From an uncultured Bacteroidota bacterium (GTDB lineage Bacteria; Bacteroidota; Bacteroidia; UKL13-3), in NCBI GenBank assembly GCA_903888395.1, contig CAISTO010000459.1:1-10170 (forward strand): a DNA stretch of 10,170 nucleotides. The letters are read 5' to 3'. The notes below the pieces were generated by a model that saw only the letters and a list, made by a program, of their open reading frames with translations, did not search any database and was not told where the DNA came from. Each line of letters starts with the position of its first letter. Position 1 is the first letter of the stretch. Positions 1 through 5,873 of this stretch are shown here, piece after piece. A program made the position numbers and the translations under genes.

Positions 1-413
1 GCAGAACTAAATTTTTTTAAATAATCGTAACTAGCTAATGTATTGGTTTTTTCTATGTGATTAAGAATTTGAATTTGGGTAGGAGTGATGTACATTTTGG
101 CCACTTCTATTCCTAATAAATAGGTGGCTCTAAAAAATATGAACTGGCCTTTTTCCATTTCTAATTGAATGTCGAAAGTATAGCTATTTTTACCATCGCT
201 GTATTCACATTCGCCTTTACACGAAATATAATTATAATTACTTTCTTGTTGTTTTACCTGATTAAAAAATGCTGAATGATCTTTTTTTATTTCTACTGCT
301 TTCGCAATATCAGTAGGTAATTTAGCACCTACATTCTTTTTCGATTTACATGATTGTACAAAAAACAAGGCAATAAATAATAGGTAACTAATTTTAATAA
401 TAATATATTTCAC
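1..413 (-). CDS. DUF4292-like lipoprotein, C-terminus cut off by window edge
   Basis: The reading frame begins at a GTG (411-413) and stays open to the window edge, giving about 137 residues. An in-frame TAA lies four codons upstream, so GTG is the only ordinary start. The protein opens with KYIIIKISYLLFIALFFVQSC, a lipoprotein signal peptide with a lipobox ending in VQSC followed by KSKK. The mature part resembles the Bacteroidota DUF4292 family: a central strand-rich stretch (YTFDIQLEMEKGQFIFFRA) and then LGIEVAKMYITPTQIQIL, close to the family's usual 'lGievARvlITpdsv' block, followed by a tyrosine-rich DYLKKF segment. The protein should be membrane-anchored and face the periplasm. The family is thought to have a LolA/LolB-like fold, but its function is not established. 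The gene is divergent from thiN. The family call rests on remembered consensus; the lipoprotein call is directly visible. Confidence 0.75.
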   Translation of the reverse strand, partial: MKYIIIKISYLLFIALFFVQSCKSKKNVGAKLPTDIAKAVEIKKDHSAFFNQVKQQESNYNYISCKGECEYSDGKNSYTFDIQLEMEKGQFIFFRATYLLGIEVAKMYITPTQIQILNHIEKTNTLASYDYLKKFSS

Positions 414-432
414 TTTTGAATTTTATTTGCAG

Positions 433-440
433 CAAATATG
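433..440 (-). promoter_or_regulatory. Possible -7 box of the DUF4292 lipoprotein gene
   Basis: On the minus strand the sequence reads CATATTTG, seven of eight matches to the Bacteroidota -7 consensus TAnnTTTG, 20 bases before the GTG start. It overlaps a short perfect inverted repeat (TATTTGC / GCAAATA around one base, 424-438). No convincing -33 TTTG was found at normal spacing. Confidence 0.3.
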
Positions 441-557
441 TAAGTAAGAATCTTAATTAAAAAATTTGTTTTTATAAATGGACTCTGGCTTAAGGCAACT
501 GGCAATTAGTAGTAAAATTTTACACATTACTAAAAACTTTTTCAGTACATAACCTTC

Positions 558-565
558 TAATTTTG
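558..565 (+). promoter_or_regulatory. Possible -7 box of thiN
   Basis: TAATTTTG matches the Bacteroidota TAnnTTTG -7 box exactly and ends 36 bases before the thiN ATG. The leader that follows carries short imperfect tandem units (TTGTAATC, TTGTAATC, TTTCAATC; 563-586). No Shine-Dalgarno sequence is seen, which is normal for the phylum. A clear -33 element is missing, so confidence is moderate. Confidence 0.4.
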
Positions 566-601
566 TAATCTTGTAATCTTTCAATCTTTTAATTAAAATA
601 A

Positions 602-1264
602 ATGTCAAGCCACCATATCGTTCGCGATGAACAAGAACCCGCATTAATTATTGCCAATGGGCAAAGCTGTAGTTTTGAATTAATGGGACAATTATTAGAA
701 TGGAGTCCGGTGGTAATGGTTTTAGATGGCGCCATTCACCGTGTTTTGGAACTTGGAATTAAACTCGATATTGTACTTGGTGATTTTGATAAAATTGAAA
801 ATTGGGATGAATTATTGGCCAACCAACAACCGGTTGTAGTGGTGCATACCCCTGATCAAAATAAAACGGATTTGGAAAAAGGATTAGATTTTTTAATTGC
901 TAAAGGCCATAAAGCAGTAAATATTTTATGGGCAACTGGAAAACGTGCCGACCATCACATCAATAATTTAAGTACGCTGGCTAAATACAAAGACCAAATT
1001 ACCATTGTAATGCTCGATGACCATTCAAGGATTTTTAACCTACCCAATCAATTCACCAAATGGTATCCTGCCAATCAAAATATTTCTTTGATTCCGTTGG
1101 GAAGTGTTTTTGGTTTAACCACAAAAGGTTTAACTTATAATTTACAAAACGAAGATTTACATTTAGGCATAAGAACCAGCAGCAGCAATAAAACTGAAGC
1201 AGATGGTTTGATTGAAATAAAATTTGATAGTGGAAATTTATTGCTAATGGAATGCAATGATTAG
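602..1264 (+). CDS. thiN: Thiamine pyrophosphokinase
   Basis: A complete gene of 220 residues, the usual size for bacterial thiamine pyrophosphokinase, which transfers pyrophosphate from ATP to thiamine to make thiamine diphosphate in the cytoplasm. The N-terminal catalytic domain shows the family landmarks: a VLDGAIHR segment near residues 40-47, LDIVLGDFD (55-63; acidic metal-binding motif), the QNKTDLEKGLDFL motif (86-98) and ATGKRADHHINNL (111-123). The C-terminal part (about 155-220) is the beta-rich thiamine-binding domain, with SLIPLG, GLTTKGLTYNL and a final FDSGNLLLM strand. It is the only plus-strand gene here and is divergent from the lipoprotein gene, so it is probably transcribed alone. 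No THI-box riboswitch is evident in the short leader, consistent with a salvage enzyme expressed constitutively. The ATG at 602 fits the usual N-terminus. Confidence 0.93.
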   Translation: MSSHHIVRDEQEPALIIANGQSCSFELMGQLLEWSPVVMVLDGAIHRVLELGIKLDIVLGDFDKIENWDELLANQQPVVVVHTPDQNKTDLEKGLDFLIAKGHKAVNILWATGKRADHHINNLSTLAKYKDQITIVMLDDHSRIFNLPNQFTKWYPANQNISLIPLGSVFGLTTKGLTYNLQNEDLHLGIRTSSSNKTEADGLIEIKFDSGNLLLMECND

Positions 1265-1324
1265 GGAAAGATTTGATAATAATAACGTTATTTTATAAAA
1301 CTCATTTCTAATACAATAATAACT

Positions 1325-1474
1325 CGTCATGCAGCGCATCTCCTTTGTTTATTAAGCGCTTTTAAAATTCAAAGTTGGATGCCAAGGAAAGGATACCGCT
1401 TTAGCGGTACTTCTGAATGACACAAAGTCATTTTATATTGAATTTTTTGAAAAAAATTATCCCTCGCAATGACG
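1325..1474. repeat. Remnant of CGTCATTGCGAGG-type dispersed repeat
   Basis: The segment begins CGTCATGCAGCGCATCTCC and ends CCTCGCAATGACG, whose reverse complement is CGTCATTGCGAGG, a core met in dispersed intergenic repeats of many Bacteroidota. CGTCAT (1325-1330) and ATGACG (1469-1474) form short terminal inverted repeats, so the piece could be a small non-coding mobile repeat. Inside are two perfect hairpins: TACCGCT / AGCGGTA (1394-1409) and AATGAC / GTCATT (1416-1432). The second is followed by T-rich sequence and might end plus-strand transcription from thiN. Family assignment is from memory. Confidence 0.5.
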
Positions 1475-1580
1475 TTTTATACTAAAAACTTATTATTGGA
1501 GAAATAAAAAATCACATTGAAACATAAAACATAGTCATATTAGAAAAAACTAAATTATATTTCAATTATTCCATTAACGA

Positions 1581-1690
1581 TGTGCATTGGCCCGACAAAA
1601 ATGCGGGCCAGCCCTGGCCTTGTGCGTGGAAGCTTATTTTTGTCTAGCTTTTTTGTTTCTTTTTCAGCAATGGAAAAAGAAAGAAGAAAG
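1581..1690. repeat. Dispersed intergenic repeat with two hairpins
   Basis: The stretch holds a perfect 7-base G+C stem, TGGCCCG / CGGGCCA, around ACAAAAATG (1588-1610), then CCTGGCCTTGTGCGTGGAAG, then a perfect 10-base pyrimidine/purine stem TTTCTTTTTC / GAAAAAGAAA (1656-1682). A GCATTGGCCCGACAAAAATG-like core followed by a GTGCGTGG segment and poly-pyrimidine DNA is a pattern I recall from non-coding repeats scattered through Bacteroidota genomes. It is more G+C-rich than its surroundings. Its function is unknown. Confidence 0.45.
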
Positions 1691-1763
1691 AAAAGAAATC
1701 CTTTTCCATTAGATAACTTTATTGACTTACGAAATATACCGTTTGATATTTACTTTTGAATTA

Positions 1764-1790
1764 TAAAAAAAGACGCGATGAATCGCGTCT
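1764..1790 (-). terminator. Intrinsic terminator of the ABC-F gene
   Basis: AGACGCGAT (1771-1779) and ATCGCGTCT (1782-1790) form a perfect 9-base stem around GA. On the minus strand the stem is followed directly by a T-tract (seven T from 1771 down to 1765). It lies 25 bases after the ABC-F stop codon, where a rho-independent terminator should be. The AGACGCGAT stem resembles a hairpin repeat common in many genomes, so this may be a repeat used as a terminator. Confidence 0.7.
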
Positions 1791-1814
1791 CTACATTACT
1801 ATTCAAAATTATTT

Positions 1815-3755
1815 TTATTCCAATTCCATTACCGCCTCAAAAGCCCTTTCATAAATGCTTTCTTGTTCTGTAATTTGTTTTTTCAACACACTTAACTCCA
1901 ATTGTTTTTTATTCAATTCAGCAGGATTGCTTGCTATTTCAGGTTTAGCAAAACTTTCTTCTACTGCTGTTAATTGTTGTTTTAGTTTTTCCAATTGTTT
2001 TTCGGCTAAATCAAAATCTGTTTTAATTTTTTGAATTTGATTGTTGCTTAATTTCGATTTATTTTCTACAACAACGGGTTTTACTTCCACAGGTTTTGCC
2101 ACAATTGGCTCAACTTTTTTAACATTTTTATTGGCCTCTTTATTGGCCAATTGAATGGCTTCATTTTTTATTCTAAACTCTTCATATTCGGCATAAGTTC
2201 CTGGATATTCTTTCAATTCTAAATCTTCTATATACCATATTTTATTCGCTATTTGGCTTATAAAATGTCTATCGTGACTTACAGTTATAAAAGTTCCTTC
2301 GTATGCTTGTAACGCTTGACTTAAAATATTAATGCTGCGCATGTCCAAGTGATTCGTTGGCTCATCCAGTAATAAAAAGTTTGCTTCTGTTAAAAGAGTT
2401 TTTGCTAACGCAACACGCGCTTTTTCACCTCCACTCAGTACTTTTATTTTCTTAAATACATCATCACCGGCAAAAAGGAAACAACCTAAAATAGTTCTTA
2501 ATTCTGTTTCTGGTCTTTCAGATGCATGGTGAGAAAGTTCTTCTAATATTTCATTTTGTTGACCTAAACTTTCTAATTGATGCTGCGCATAAAATGCATC
2601 ACGAACATTGAATCCTAATTTGGCTTCGCCTTCATATTTTTCAACACCTGCAATGATTCGTAGTAAGGTAGATTTTCCTTTTCCATTGGCACCAATCAAA
2701 GCTATTTTATCGCCACGTTCTATGCGCGCATTTGCTTTTTTTACAATGTCAACATCAGGAAACGATTTGCTTACATCAATCATTTCGGCCACCAAACGGC
2801 TGCTTTGTAATCCTAATCTAAAATTGATACTAATGGCAGAATTGTCATCTTCGGGAGCTTCAATTTTATCTAATTTATCCAACATTTTAACCCTACTTTG
2901 AGCAGCTGTAGCCTTACTGGCTTTGGCTTTAAAGCGAGCTATAAAACGTTCTTGTTCTTTTATAAATTGTTGTTGATTATCGAATTGGCGTTGTTGTAAA
3001 TCCATTCGTTCATCTTTTGAACTTAAAAAATAACTGTAATTTCCGCTGTATTCATAAATACTTGAATTGGCAACTTCCACGGTTTTATTAGTCATTTTAT
3101 CCAAAAACTCCATATCGTGACTTACCACAATTACAGTTCCAGGGTAACCAATTAAATATTCTTCTAACCATTTAATGGTTGGTAAATCCAAGTGATTCGT
3201 TGGCTCATCTAGCATTAACAAATCAGGATTTTGCAATAGCAATTTTGCCAACATGACACGCATACGCCAACCTCCCGAAAACTTTTTGTAAGGTTGTTGT
3301 AATTGCGCAGTGGTAAAACCTAAACCTTCCAACACTTTTTCGCATTTATGCTTCATGTTGTAACCATCTAATCTATCAAATTCCTCTTGCGCATTGCTGA
3401 GTTTATTGATAATTTCCATGCTATGGTCGGTTTCCATTTGCACTAAAATTTCGTCAATTTCTTTTTCCAAAAACAACGCACGACTAAAAGCCTGCATGGT
3501 TACATTTAAAATGGTATCTTCGGTTTCAAAACTTAAATTATCCTGATTTAAAAAGCCAATGGTTAAGTCTTTTGGCTTGCTAATGGTTCCTTCGCTTAAA
3601 CCAAATTCACCATTAATAACACGCAATAAAGTAGATTTTCCAGTTCCGTTTCTACCAACTAAAGCAATGCGTTCATTGGGTTTTATGTGCCAATTTGCAT
3701 TGCGGTAAAGGTAACGTCCACCAAATTCAAAGGCTATATTTGTTAAAGCAATCAT
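1815..3755 (-). CDS. ABC-F family ATPase, YheS-like (ribosome-associated)
   Basis: A 646-residue soluble protein with two ATP-binding cassettes and no membrane segments, the hallmark of ABC-F translation factors, which bind the ribosomal E site and help stalled ribosomes. Domain 1: Walker A GRNGTGKST (34-42), signature SGGWRMR (160-166), Walker B/D-loop DEPTNHLD (183-190), switch SHD (212-214). A charged linker (about 245-300, KEQERFIARFKAKASKATAAQSR) is the P-site tRNA-interaction motif. Domain 2: Walker A GANGKGKST (355-363), signature LSGGE (440-444), DEPTNHLD (464-471), SHD (493-495). A lysine/proline/valine hinge leads to a C-terminal coiled coil (about 566-646). The SGGWRMR signature and FKAKASKATAAQSR linker are most like Escherichia coli YheS. 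All catalytic residues are present, so it should be active. A resistance-type ABC-F is less likely given the YheS-like features. It has its own promoter box and terminator. Confidence 0.92.
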   Translation of the reverse strand: MIALTNIAFEFGGRYLYRNANWHIKPNERIALVGRNGTGKSTLLRVINGEFGLSEGTISKPKDLTIGFLNQDNLSFETEDTILNVTMQAFSRALFLEKEIDEILVQMETDHSMEIINKLSNAQEEFDRLDGYNMKHKCEKVLEGLGFTTAQLQQPYKKFSGGWRMRVMLAKLLLQNPDLLMLDEPTNHLDLPTIKWLEEYLIGYPGTVIVVSHDMEFLDKMTNKTVEVANSSIYEYSGNYSYFLSSKDERMDLQQRQFDNQQQFIKEQERFIARFKAKASKATAAQSRVKMLDKLDKIEAPEDDNSAISINFRLGLQSSRLVAEMIDVSKSFPDVDIVKKANARIERGDKIALIGANGKGKSTLLRIIAGVEKYEGEAKLGFNVRDAFYAQHQLESLGQQNEILEELSHHASERPETELRTILGCFLFAGDDVFKKIKVLSGGEKARVALAKTLLTEANFLLLDEPTNHLDMRSINILSQALQAYEGTFITVSHDRHFISQIANKIWYIEDLELKEYPGTYAEYEEFRIKNEAIQLANKEANKNVKKVEPIVAKPVEVKPVVVENKSKLSNNQIQKIKTDFDLAEKQLEKLKQQLTAVEESFAKPEIASNPAELNKKQLELSVLKKQITEQESIYERAFEAVMELE

Positions 3756-3781
3756 GTATTAATTATCAAAATTTTGAGGCG

Positions 3782-3789
3782 CAAATATA
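3782..3789 (-). promoter_or_regulatory. Promoter -7 box of the ABC-F gene, at a repeat edge
   Basis: The minus strand reads TATATTTG, an exact match to TAnnTTTG, 26 bases before the ABC-F ATG. All but one base of the box belongs to dispersed repeat R1, which begins at 3783. The second copy (5642) has GAAATATA where this one has CAAATATA, so it lacks the box's terminal G. The repeat therefore seems to supply most of this promoter. Confidence 0.45.
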
Positions 3790-3980
3790 ATCGAAACAAT
3801 TGATTGATTTGAGTTTTGTTCAATTGTTTAAAAAATTAGGAATTTATATTTGTAACCTAACTTTGTCAAAGTTTTAAACTTTGACAAAGTTGCTTTGGCT
3901 GTAACGAGTCTGAAGACTTTTTATTCATTATGAATCCTTAGTCCCCTTACAAATGCTTGGCTTCAGACTGAGGATAGTTG
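3783..3980. repeat. Dispersed repeat R1, long copy
   Basis: This copy matches R4 (5642-5839) in the same orientation. The first roughly 110 bases differ at one position; the rest is recognisable but diverged. It contains a 33-base quasi-palindrome (3859-3891) made of AACTTTGTCAAAGTT and AACTTTGACAAAGTT around TTA. The tail can form either AGTCTGAAG / CTTCAGACT (3907-3915 with 3961-3969) or ATCCTTAGTC / GACTGAGGAT (3934-3943 with 3966-3975). It fills the whole gap between the ABC-F promoter and the antitoxin stop codon, ending two bases from that stop. It has no coding capacity and resembles REP/MITE-type elements. Confidence 0.85.
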
Positions 3981-3982
3981 TA

Positions 3983-4147
3983 TTATTGTCCAACGAGTTT
4001 TGTTTTATTTTCATCAAGCTTTTGTTTGATATATGCTTTTAATTCATCAAAAGTCATATTTTGTGTTTCAGAGCTAATTTTTTCTCTAATATCTCGCATC
4101 ATTTTTACAGCATCAAACTGTTTTTCTTTTTTAGTAGTTTTACTCAT
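3983..4147 (-). CDS. Candidate antitoxin partner of the PIN toxin (54 aa)
   Basis: A small complete frame, ATG at 4145-4147 and TAA at 3983-3985, encodes 54 residues starting MSKTTKKEKQFDAVKMMRDI and ending KTKLVGQ. It is charged and predicted helical, with FDAVKMMRDIREKISSE (11-27) followed by a MTFDELKAYIKQKLDE helix (31-46). Small proteins with an 'FDxVxMxRxIxxKI' segment are common neighbours of PIN-domain genes of this subtype, where they are presumed antitoxins; this rests on remembered genomic context. It follows the toxin on the same strand with a 35-base gap, so the order is toxin first, the reverse of most vapBC pairs. There is no recognisable DNA-binding fold in such a short chain. 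Its stop codon nearly touches repeat R1. Confidence 0.68.
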   Translation of the reverse strand: MSKTTKKEKQFDAVKMMRDIREKISSETQNMTFDELKAYIKQKLDENKTKLVGQ

Positions 4148-4182
4148 AAATATTTATTATTTTATTTTAATTAGTGAACCTT

Positions 4183-4644
4183 TCAGATTTCATAATTTAC
4201 TAAATCTTTTGGGCTTCTTATTTCAATCATTGAATATCCAAGTCGTAAATTCACAGAATTGTAACCCTTAATTCTGTCTAAGTTTACGATATGTTTGAAG
4301 TTCCAACTTGCTAATACATCTACTTTATGAATGGTTGCCATTGCAATATGACGACAGTCTTCTAAACTAGTTTTTCCAACTACTTTTTCGTCAATGTAAG
4401 TATCTGCAAGTTTGATTGCTTCCTCAGTGAGTTCAATTCTTTGGAATTTGTCTGCCGAATATTTTAATAAATGTTCTTTAACGTGTTGTGGTGCATTTAT
4501 TAATTCGAGGTCAAGTAAGTCTGAAACTACAAAAATAATTTCCTTGTTGTCGAGCCTATCAAAAAGTTTAATAGTCGCCTCTTTGAATTCTTCGTCAAAA
4601 TATCCACCAACTACGGAAGTATCAATATAAACTCTTTGTTTCAT
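4183..4644 (-). CDS. PIN-domain toxin, VapC-like
   Basis: A 153-residue protein with the layout of a PIN-domain ribonuclease, the toxic part of type II toxin-antitoxin modules that cleave RNA in the cytoplasm. Visible are the first acidic residue in VYIDTSVVGGYF (D8), the second in the helix DLLDLELINAP (E47), and the third in SLEDCRHIAMATIHKVDVLASWNFKHIVN (D96, with D109 on the next strand). The fourth position, often Asp in a 'TxD' motif, is SWN here (N115); SWNFKHIVN is typical of this PIN subgroup. The C-terminus has the subgroup's LGYSMIEIRSPKDLVNYE tail. No truncation is seen, so it may be active. A 54-residue candidate antitoxin follows directly, and an inverted repeat overlapping the promoter precedes it, suggesting self-regulation. 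The substrate RNA cannot be inferred. Confidence 0.88.
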   Translation of the reverse strand: MKQRVYIDTSVVGGYFDEEFKEATIKLFDRLDNKEIIFVVSDLLDLELINAPQHVKEHLLKYSADKFQRIELTEEAIKLADTYIDEKVVGKTSLEDCRHIAMATIHKVDVLASWNFKHIVNLDRIKGYNSVNLRLGYSMIEIRSPKDLVNYEI

Positions 4645-4678
4645 TTATTGTAAAATTTACCTTTCAAATTTACAATAA
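4645..4678 (-). promoter_or_regulatory. Inverted-repeat operator plus -7 box of the toxin-antitoxin operon
   Basis: TTATTGTAAA (4645-4654) and TTTACAATAA (4669-4678) are perfect 10-base arms 14 bases apart, immediately upstream of the toxin ATG. The minus strand also carries TAAATTTG (4672-4665), an exact TAnnTTTG -7 box overlapping one arm and 20 bases before the start codon. Overlap of a dyad with the promoter is the usual layout for autorepression of toxin-antitoxin operons. The DNA-binding protein is unknown. Function is inferred from position. Confidence 0.5.
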
Positions 4679-4740
4679 GTATTGGTTTTTAAAACACCAG
4701 TATAAAATTAGATTCCATTATCCAATAGTAAACAAAAAAA

Positions 4741-4862
4741 ATAATCGAAACTTTTTCCAAACTTTGTCAAAGTACTTTGACAAAGTTAATAGCTGTAACG
4801 AGTCTGATTCCGATAGTTTTCGGAACCATCGCAAAGGCTTGGCTTCAGACTGAGGATGGTTG
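4741..4862. repeat. Dispersed repeat R2, short variant
   Basis: R2 starts with the ATAATCGAAAC shared with R1 and R4 but lacks about 60 bases of their left half. It carries a perfect 28-base palindrome (4760-4787; half-site AACTTTGTCAAAGT), then GTAACGAGTCTGA, a TTCCGA / TCGGAA hairpin (4808-4825) and the common CTTGGCTTCAGACTGAGGAT tail, where AGTCTGA (4801-4807) pairs with TCAGACT (4845-4851). It lies between the lipoprotein stop and the toxin operon, where its hairpins may limit read-through. The stretch 4688-4740 beside it shows no signals. Confidence 0.8.
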
Positions 4863-4901
4863 GTTCTAATTATTTTTTCACTTGTTAACAATCAATATCG
4901 A

Positions 4902-5483
4902 TTACCAAAACCTTGTCCAATAGCAATTATTCACCACATCGCGCAACTTCACCAATCCTTTGTCAAATATAATTTGAACCTCTGTAAATCTTGCAGCAGG
5001 TTGAAGCACCGACAAGTTTAACGTATCTCCAAAAACCTTATAATCTCCCAATGTGCTCGGAGTTTCATTTACTGCCTTGTTAAAACTGTTCGTAGAAATA
5101 AAATCTTCAGTAATTGTAAAATCGATCTCTGTAGTTTTAGAATCTTCTGAAACAGTCAATTTAAAAGACCAATAAACGGGAATAGACATCGAAGACCATG
5201 CTTCGATAGTCTCGTAACAAAACGGCTTCGCTCCAGTTCCTCCTACGCTCAAAGGGTTATTAGTCAAGGTGCGCGGAACAGAGCGAGAATAATAATCAAC
5301 TGGCAAAATCAAGGTATCACCTTTCCCGTTGCTAAATTTCAACTCACTAACCGATGGAAAATAACCCTCCATTTGTTCAGGTAAACCCGAACAATCAACT
5401 TTTTTCTTGCAACTGCTAAAGAATACTGATGAAATGATTCCAAATACTACCAATGATAATAAAAATTTCTTCTTTAAATCCAT
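4902..5483 (-). CDS. Lipoprotein of unknown function
   Basis: I do not recognise a named family for this 193-residue protein. MDLKKKFLLSLVVFGIISS and then VFFSSC form a signal peptide with the lipobox cysteine at residue 25, so it should be exported and lipid-anchored. The mature protein is predicted to be mainly beta strand, with KLTVSEDS, TEIDFTITEDFIS and TLNLSVL segments and a terminal GLVKLRDVVNNCYWTRFW. That ending resembles the 'glv.y.d..g..W' close of many small Bacteroidota lipoproteins. Three further cysteines (31, 89, 187) could form a disulfide. No catalytic motif is seen. It stands alone between repeats R2 and R3/R4 with its own promoter box, and belongs to the segment bounded by R1 and R4. 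Confidence 0.82.
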   Translation of the reverse strand: MDLKKKFLLSLVVFGIISSVFFSSCKKKVDCSGLPEQMEGYFPSVSELKFSNGKGDTLILPVDYYSRSVPRTLTNNPLSVGGTGAKPFCYETIEAWSSMSIPVYWSFKLTVSEDSKTTEIDFTITEDFISTNSFNKAVNETPSTLGDYKVFGDTLNLSVLQPAARFTEVQIIFDKGLVKLRDVVNNCYWTRFW

Positions 5484-5521
5484 GTTTTTAAAAAATTTGT
5501 TTTTAACTTTTTCTAGCTTGG

Positions 5522-5529
5522 CAAAAGTA
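5522..5529 (-). promoter_or_regulatory. Promoter -7 box of the lipoprotein gene
   Basis: The minus strand reads TACTTTTG, an exact TAnnTTTG match, 38 bases before the lipoprotein ATG. About 18 bases further upstream is TTTCG, a weak -33-like TTT. The leader is A-rich with no Shine-Dalgarno site. Confidence 0.45.
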
Positions 5530-5581
5530 GTAATTTTTTTTATTTCGAAACTCTGAACTAGATACGAAGCACAAAACTAAA

Positions 5582-5637
5582 TTCATTAATAATCCTTAGC
5601 CCCCATACATTGACTTGGCTTCAGACTAAGGATAGTG
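5582..5637. repeat. Dispersed repeat R3, tail fragment
   Basis: Only the right-hand end of the repeat family is present: TTCATTAATAATCCTTAG leading to GACTTGGCTTCAGACTAAGG. ATCCTTAG (5592-5599) and CTAAGGAT (5626-5633) form a perfect 8-base stem. It directly precedes the full-length copy R4, so two family members lie head to tail, as if one had integrated beside the other or an internal deletion had occurred. Confidence 0.7.
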
Positions 5638-5641
5638 ATGG

Positions 5642-5839
5642 AAATATAATCGAAACAATTGATTGATTTGAGTTTTGTTCAATTGTTTGAAAAATTAGGA
5701 ATTTATATTTGTAACCTAACTTTGTCAAAGTTTTAAACTTTGACAAAGTTGCTCTGGATGTAACGAGTCTGGACACTTTATTCATTATAAATCCTTAGTC
5801 CCTGCCCACAAAGGCTATGCTTCAGACTAAGGATAGTTG
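5642..5839. repeat. Dispersed repeat R4, long copy
   Basis: R4 is a direct repeat of R1 at a distance of 1859 bases, with one difference in the first roughly 110 bases. It has the same 33-base quasi-palindrome (5718-5750) and a perfect 10-base tail stem ATCCTTAGTC / GACTAAGGAT (5791-5800 with 5825-5834). The alternative AGTCTGAAG arm seen in R1 has changed to AGTCTGGAC here, so only the second fold is well kept. With R3 and the lipoprotein promoter it fills the gene-free interval 5484-5867. Confidence 0.85.
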
Positions 5840-5866
5840 GGTAGCTAATAGCAATATGAGAAATAC

Positions 5867-5873
5867 GTTATAC
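5867..5873 (-). other. Solo attC-like core, possibly truncated site
   Basis: On the minus strand the membrane protein gene ends in GTATAAC, overlapping its TAA stop. This resembles the ATATAAC core after the acetyltransferase gene and the CTATAAC core before this one. No matching foldback partner follows; repeat R4 begins 28 bases away. If it is real, the rest of the site has been lost or replaced. A 6-base match can arise by chance. Confidence 0.25.

Larger units (their letters stand above)
1265..1814. other. Gene-free interval filled with repeat remnants
   Basis: No credible coding frame exists in these 550 bases. They hold, in order: a 12-base palindrome just after thiN (AATAACGTTATT, about 1279-1290); a roughly 150-base segment bounded by CGTCAT and ATGACG; an A/T-rich spacer without visible signals (about 1475-1575); a G+C-rich hairpin with a purine/pyrimidine hairpin (1588-1682); and a terminator-like hairpin serving the ABC-F gene (1764-1790). 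thiN and the ABC-F gene converge here, so the region separates two transcription units. Confidence 0.7.

Noticed and set aside
453..644. Minus-strand frame of 63 codons upstream of and overlapping thiN
   Set aside because: It overlaps the start of a well-supported gene on the other strand, has low-complexity composition and shows no recognisable motif.
2608..2901. Plus-strand frame inside the ABC-F gene
   Set aside because: It is antisense to conserved ABC-F motifs and is therefore a shadow of that gene.
3978..4271. Plus-strand frame across the antitoxin and the toxin end
   Set aside because: It is antisense to two same-strand genes, and its serine/phenylalanine-rich composition is typical of antisense shadows of AT-rich genes.
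3783..5839. CRISPR array suggested by several repeat copies
   Set aside because: The copies are long, unevenly spaced and variable, with genes between them. There are no short regular repeats with unique spacers and no cas genes.
3783..5839. Composite transposon bounded by R1 and R4
   Set aside because: Neither repeat encodes a transposase and no target-site duplication is visible, so only a recombination-capable repeat pair is claimed.
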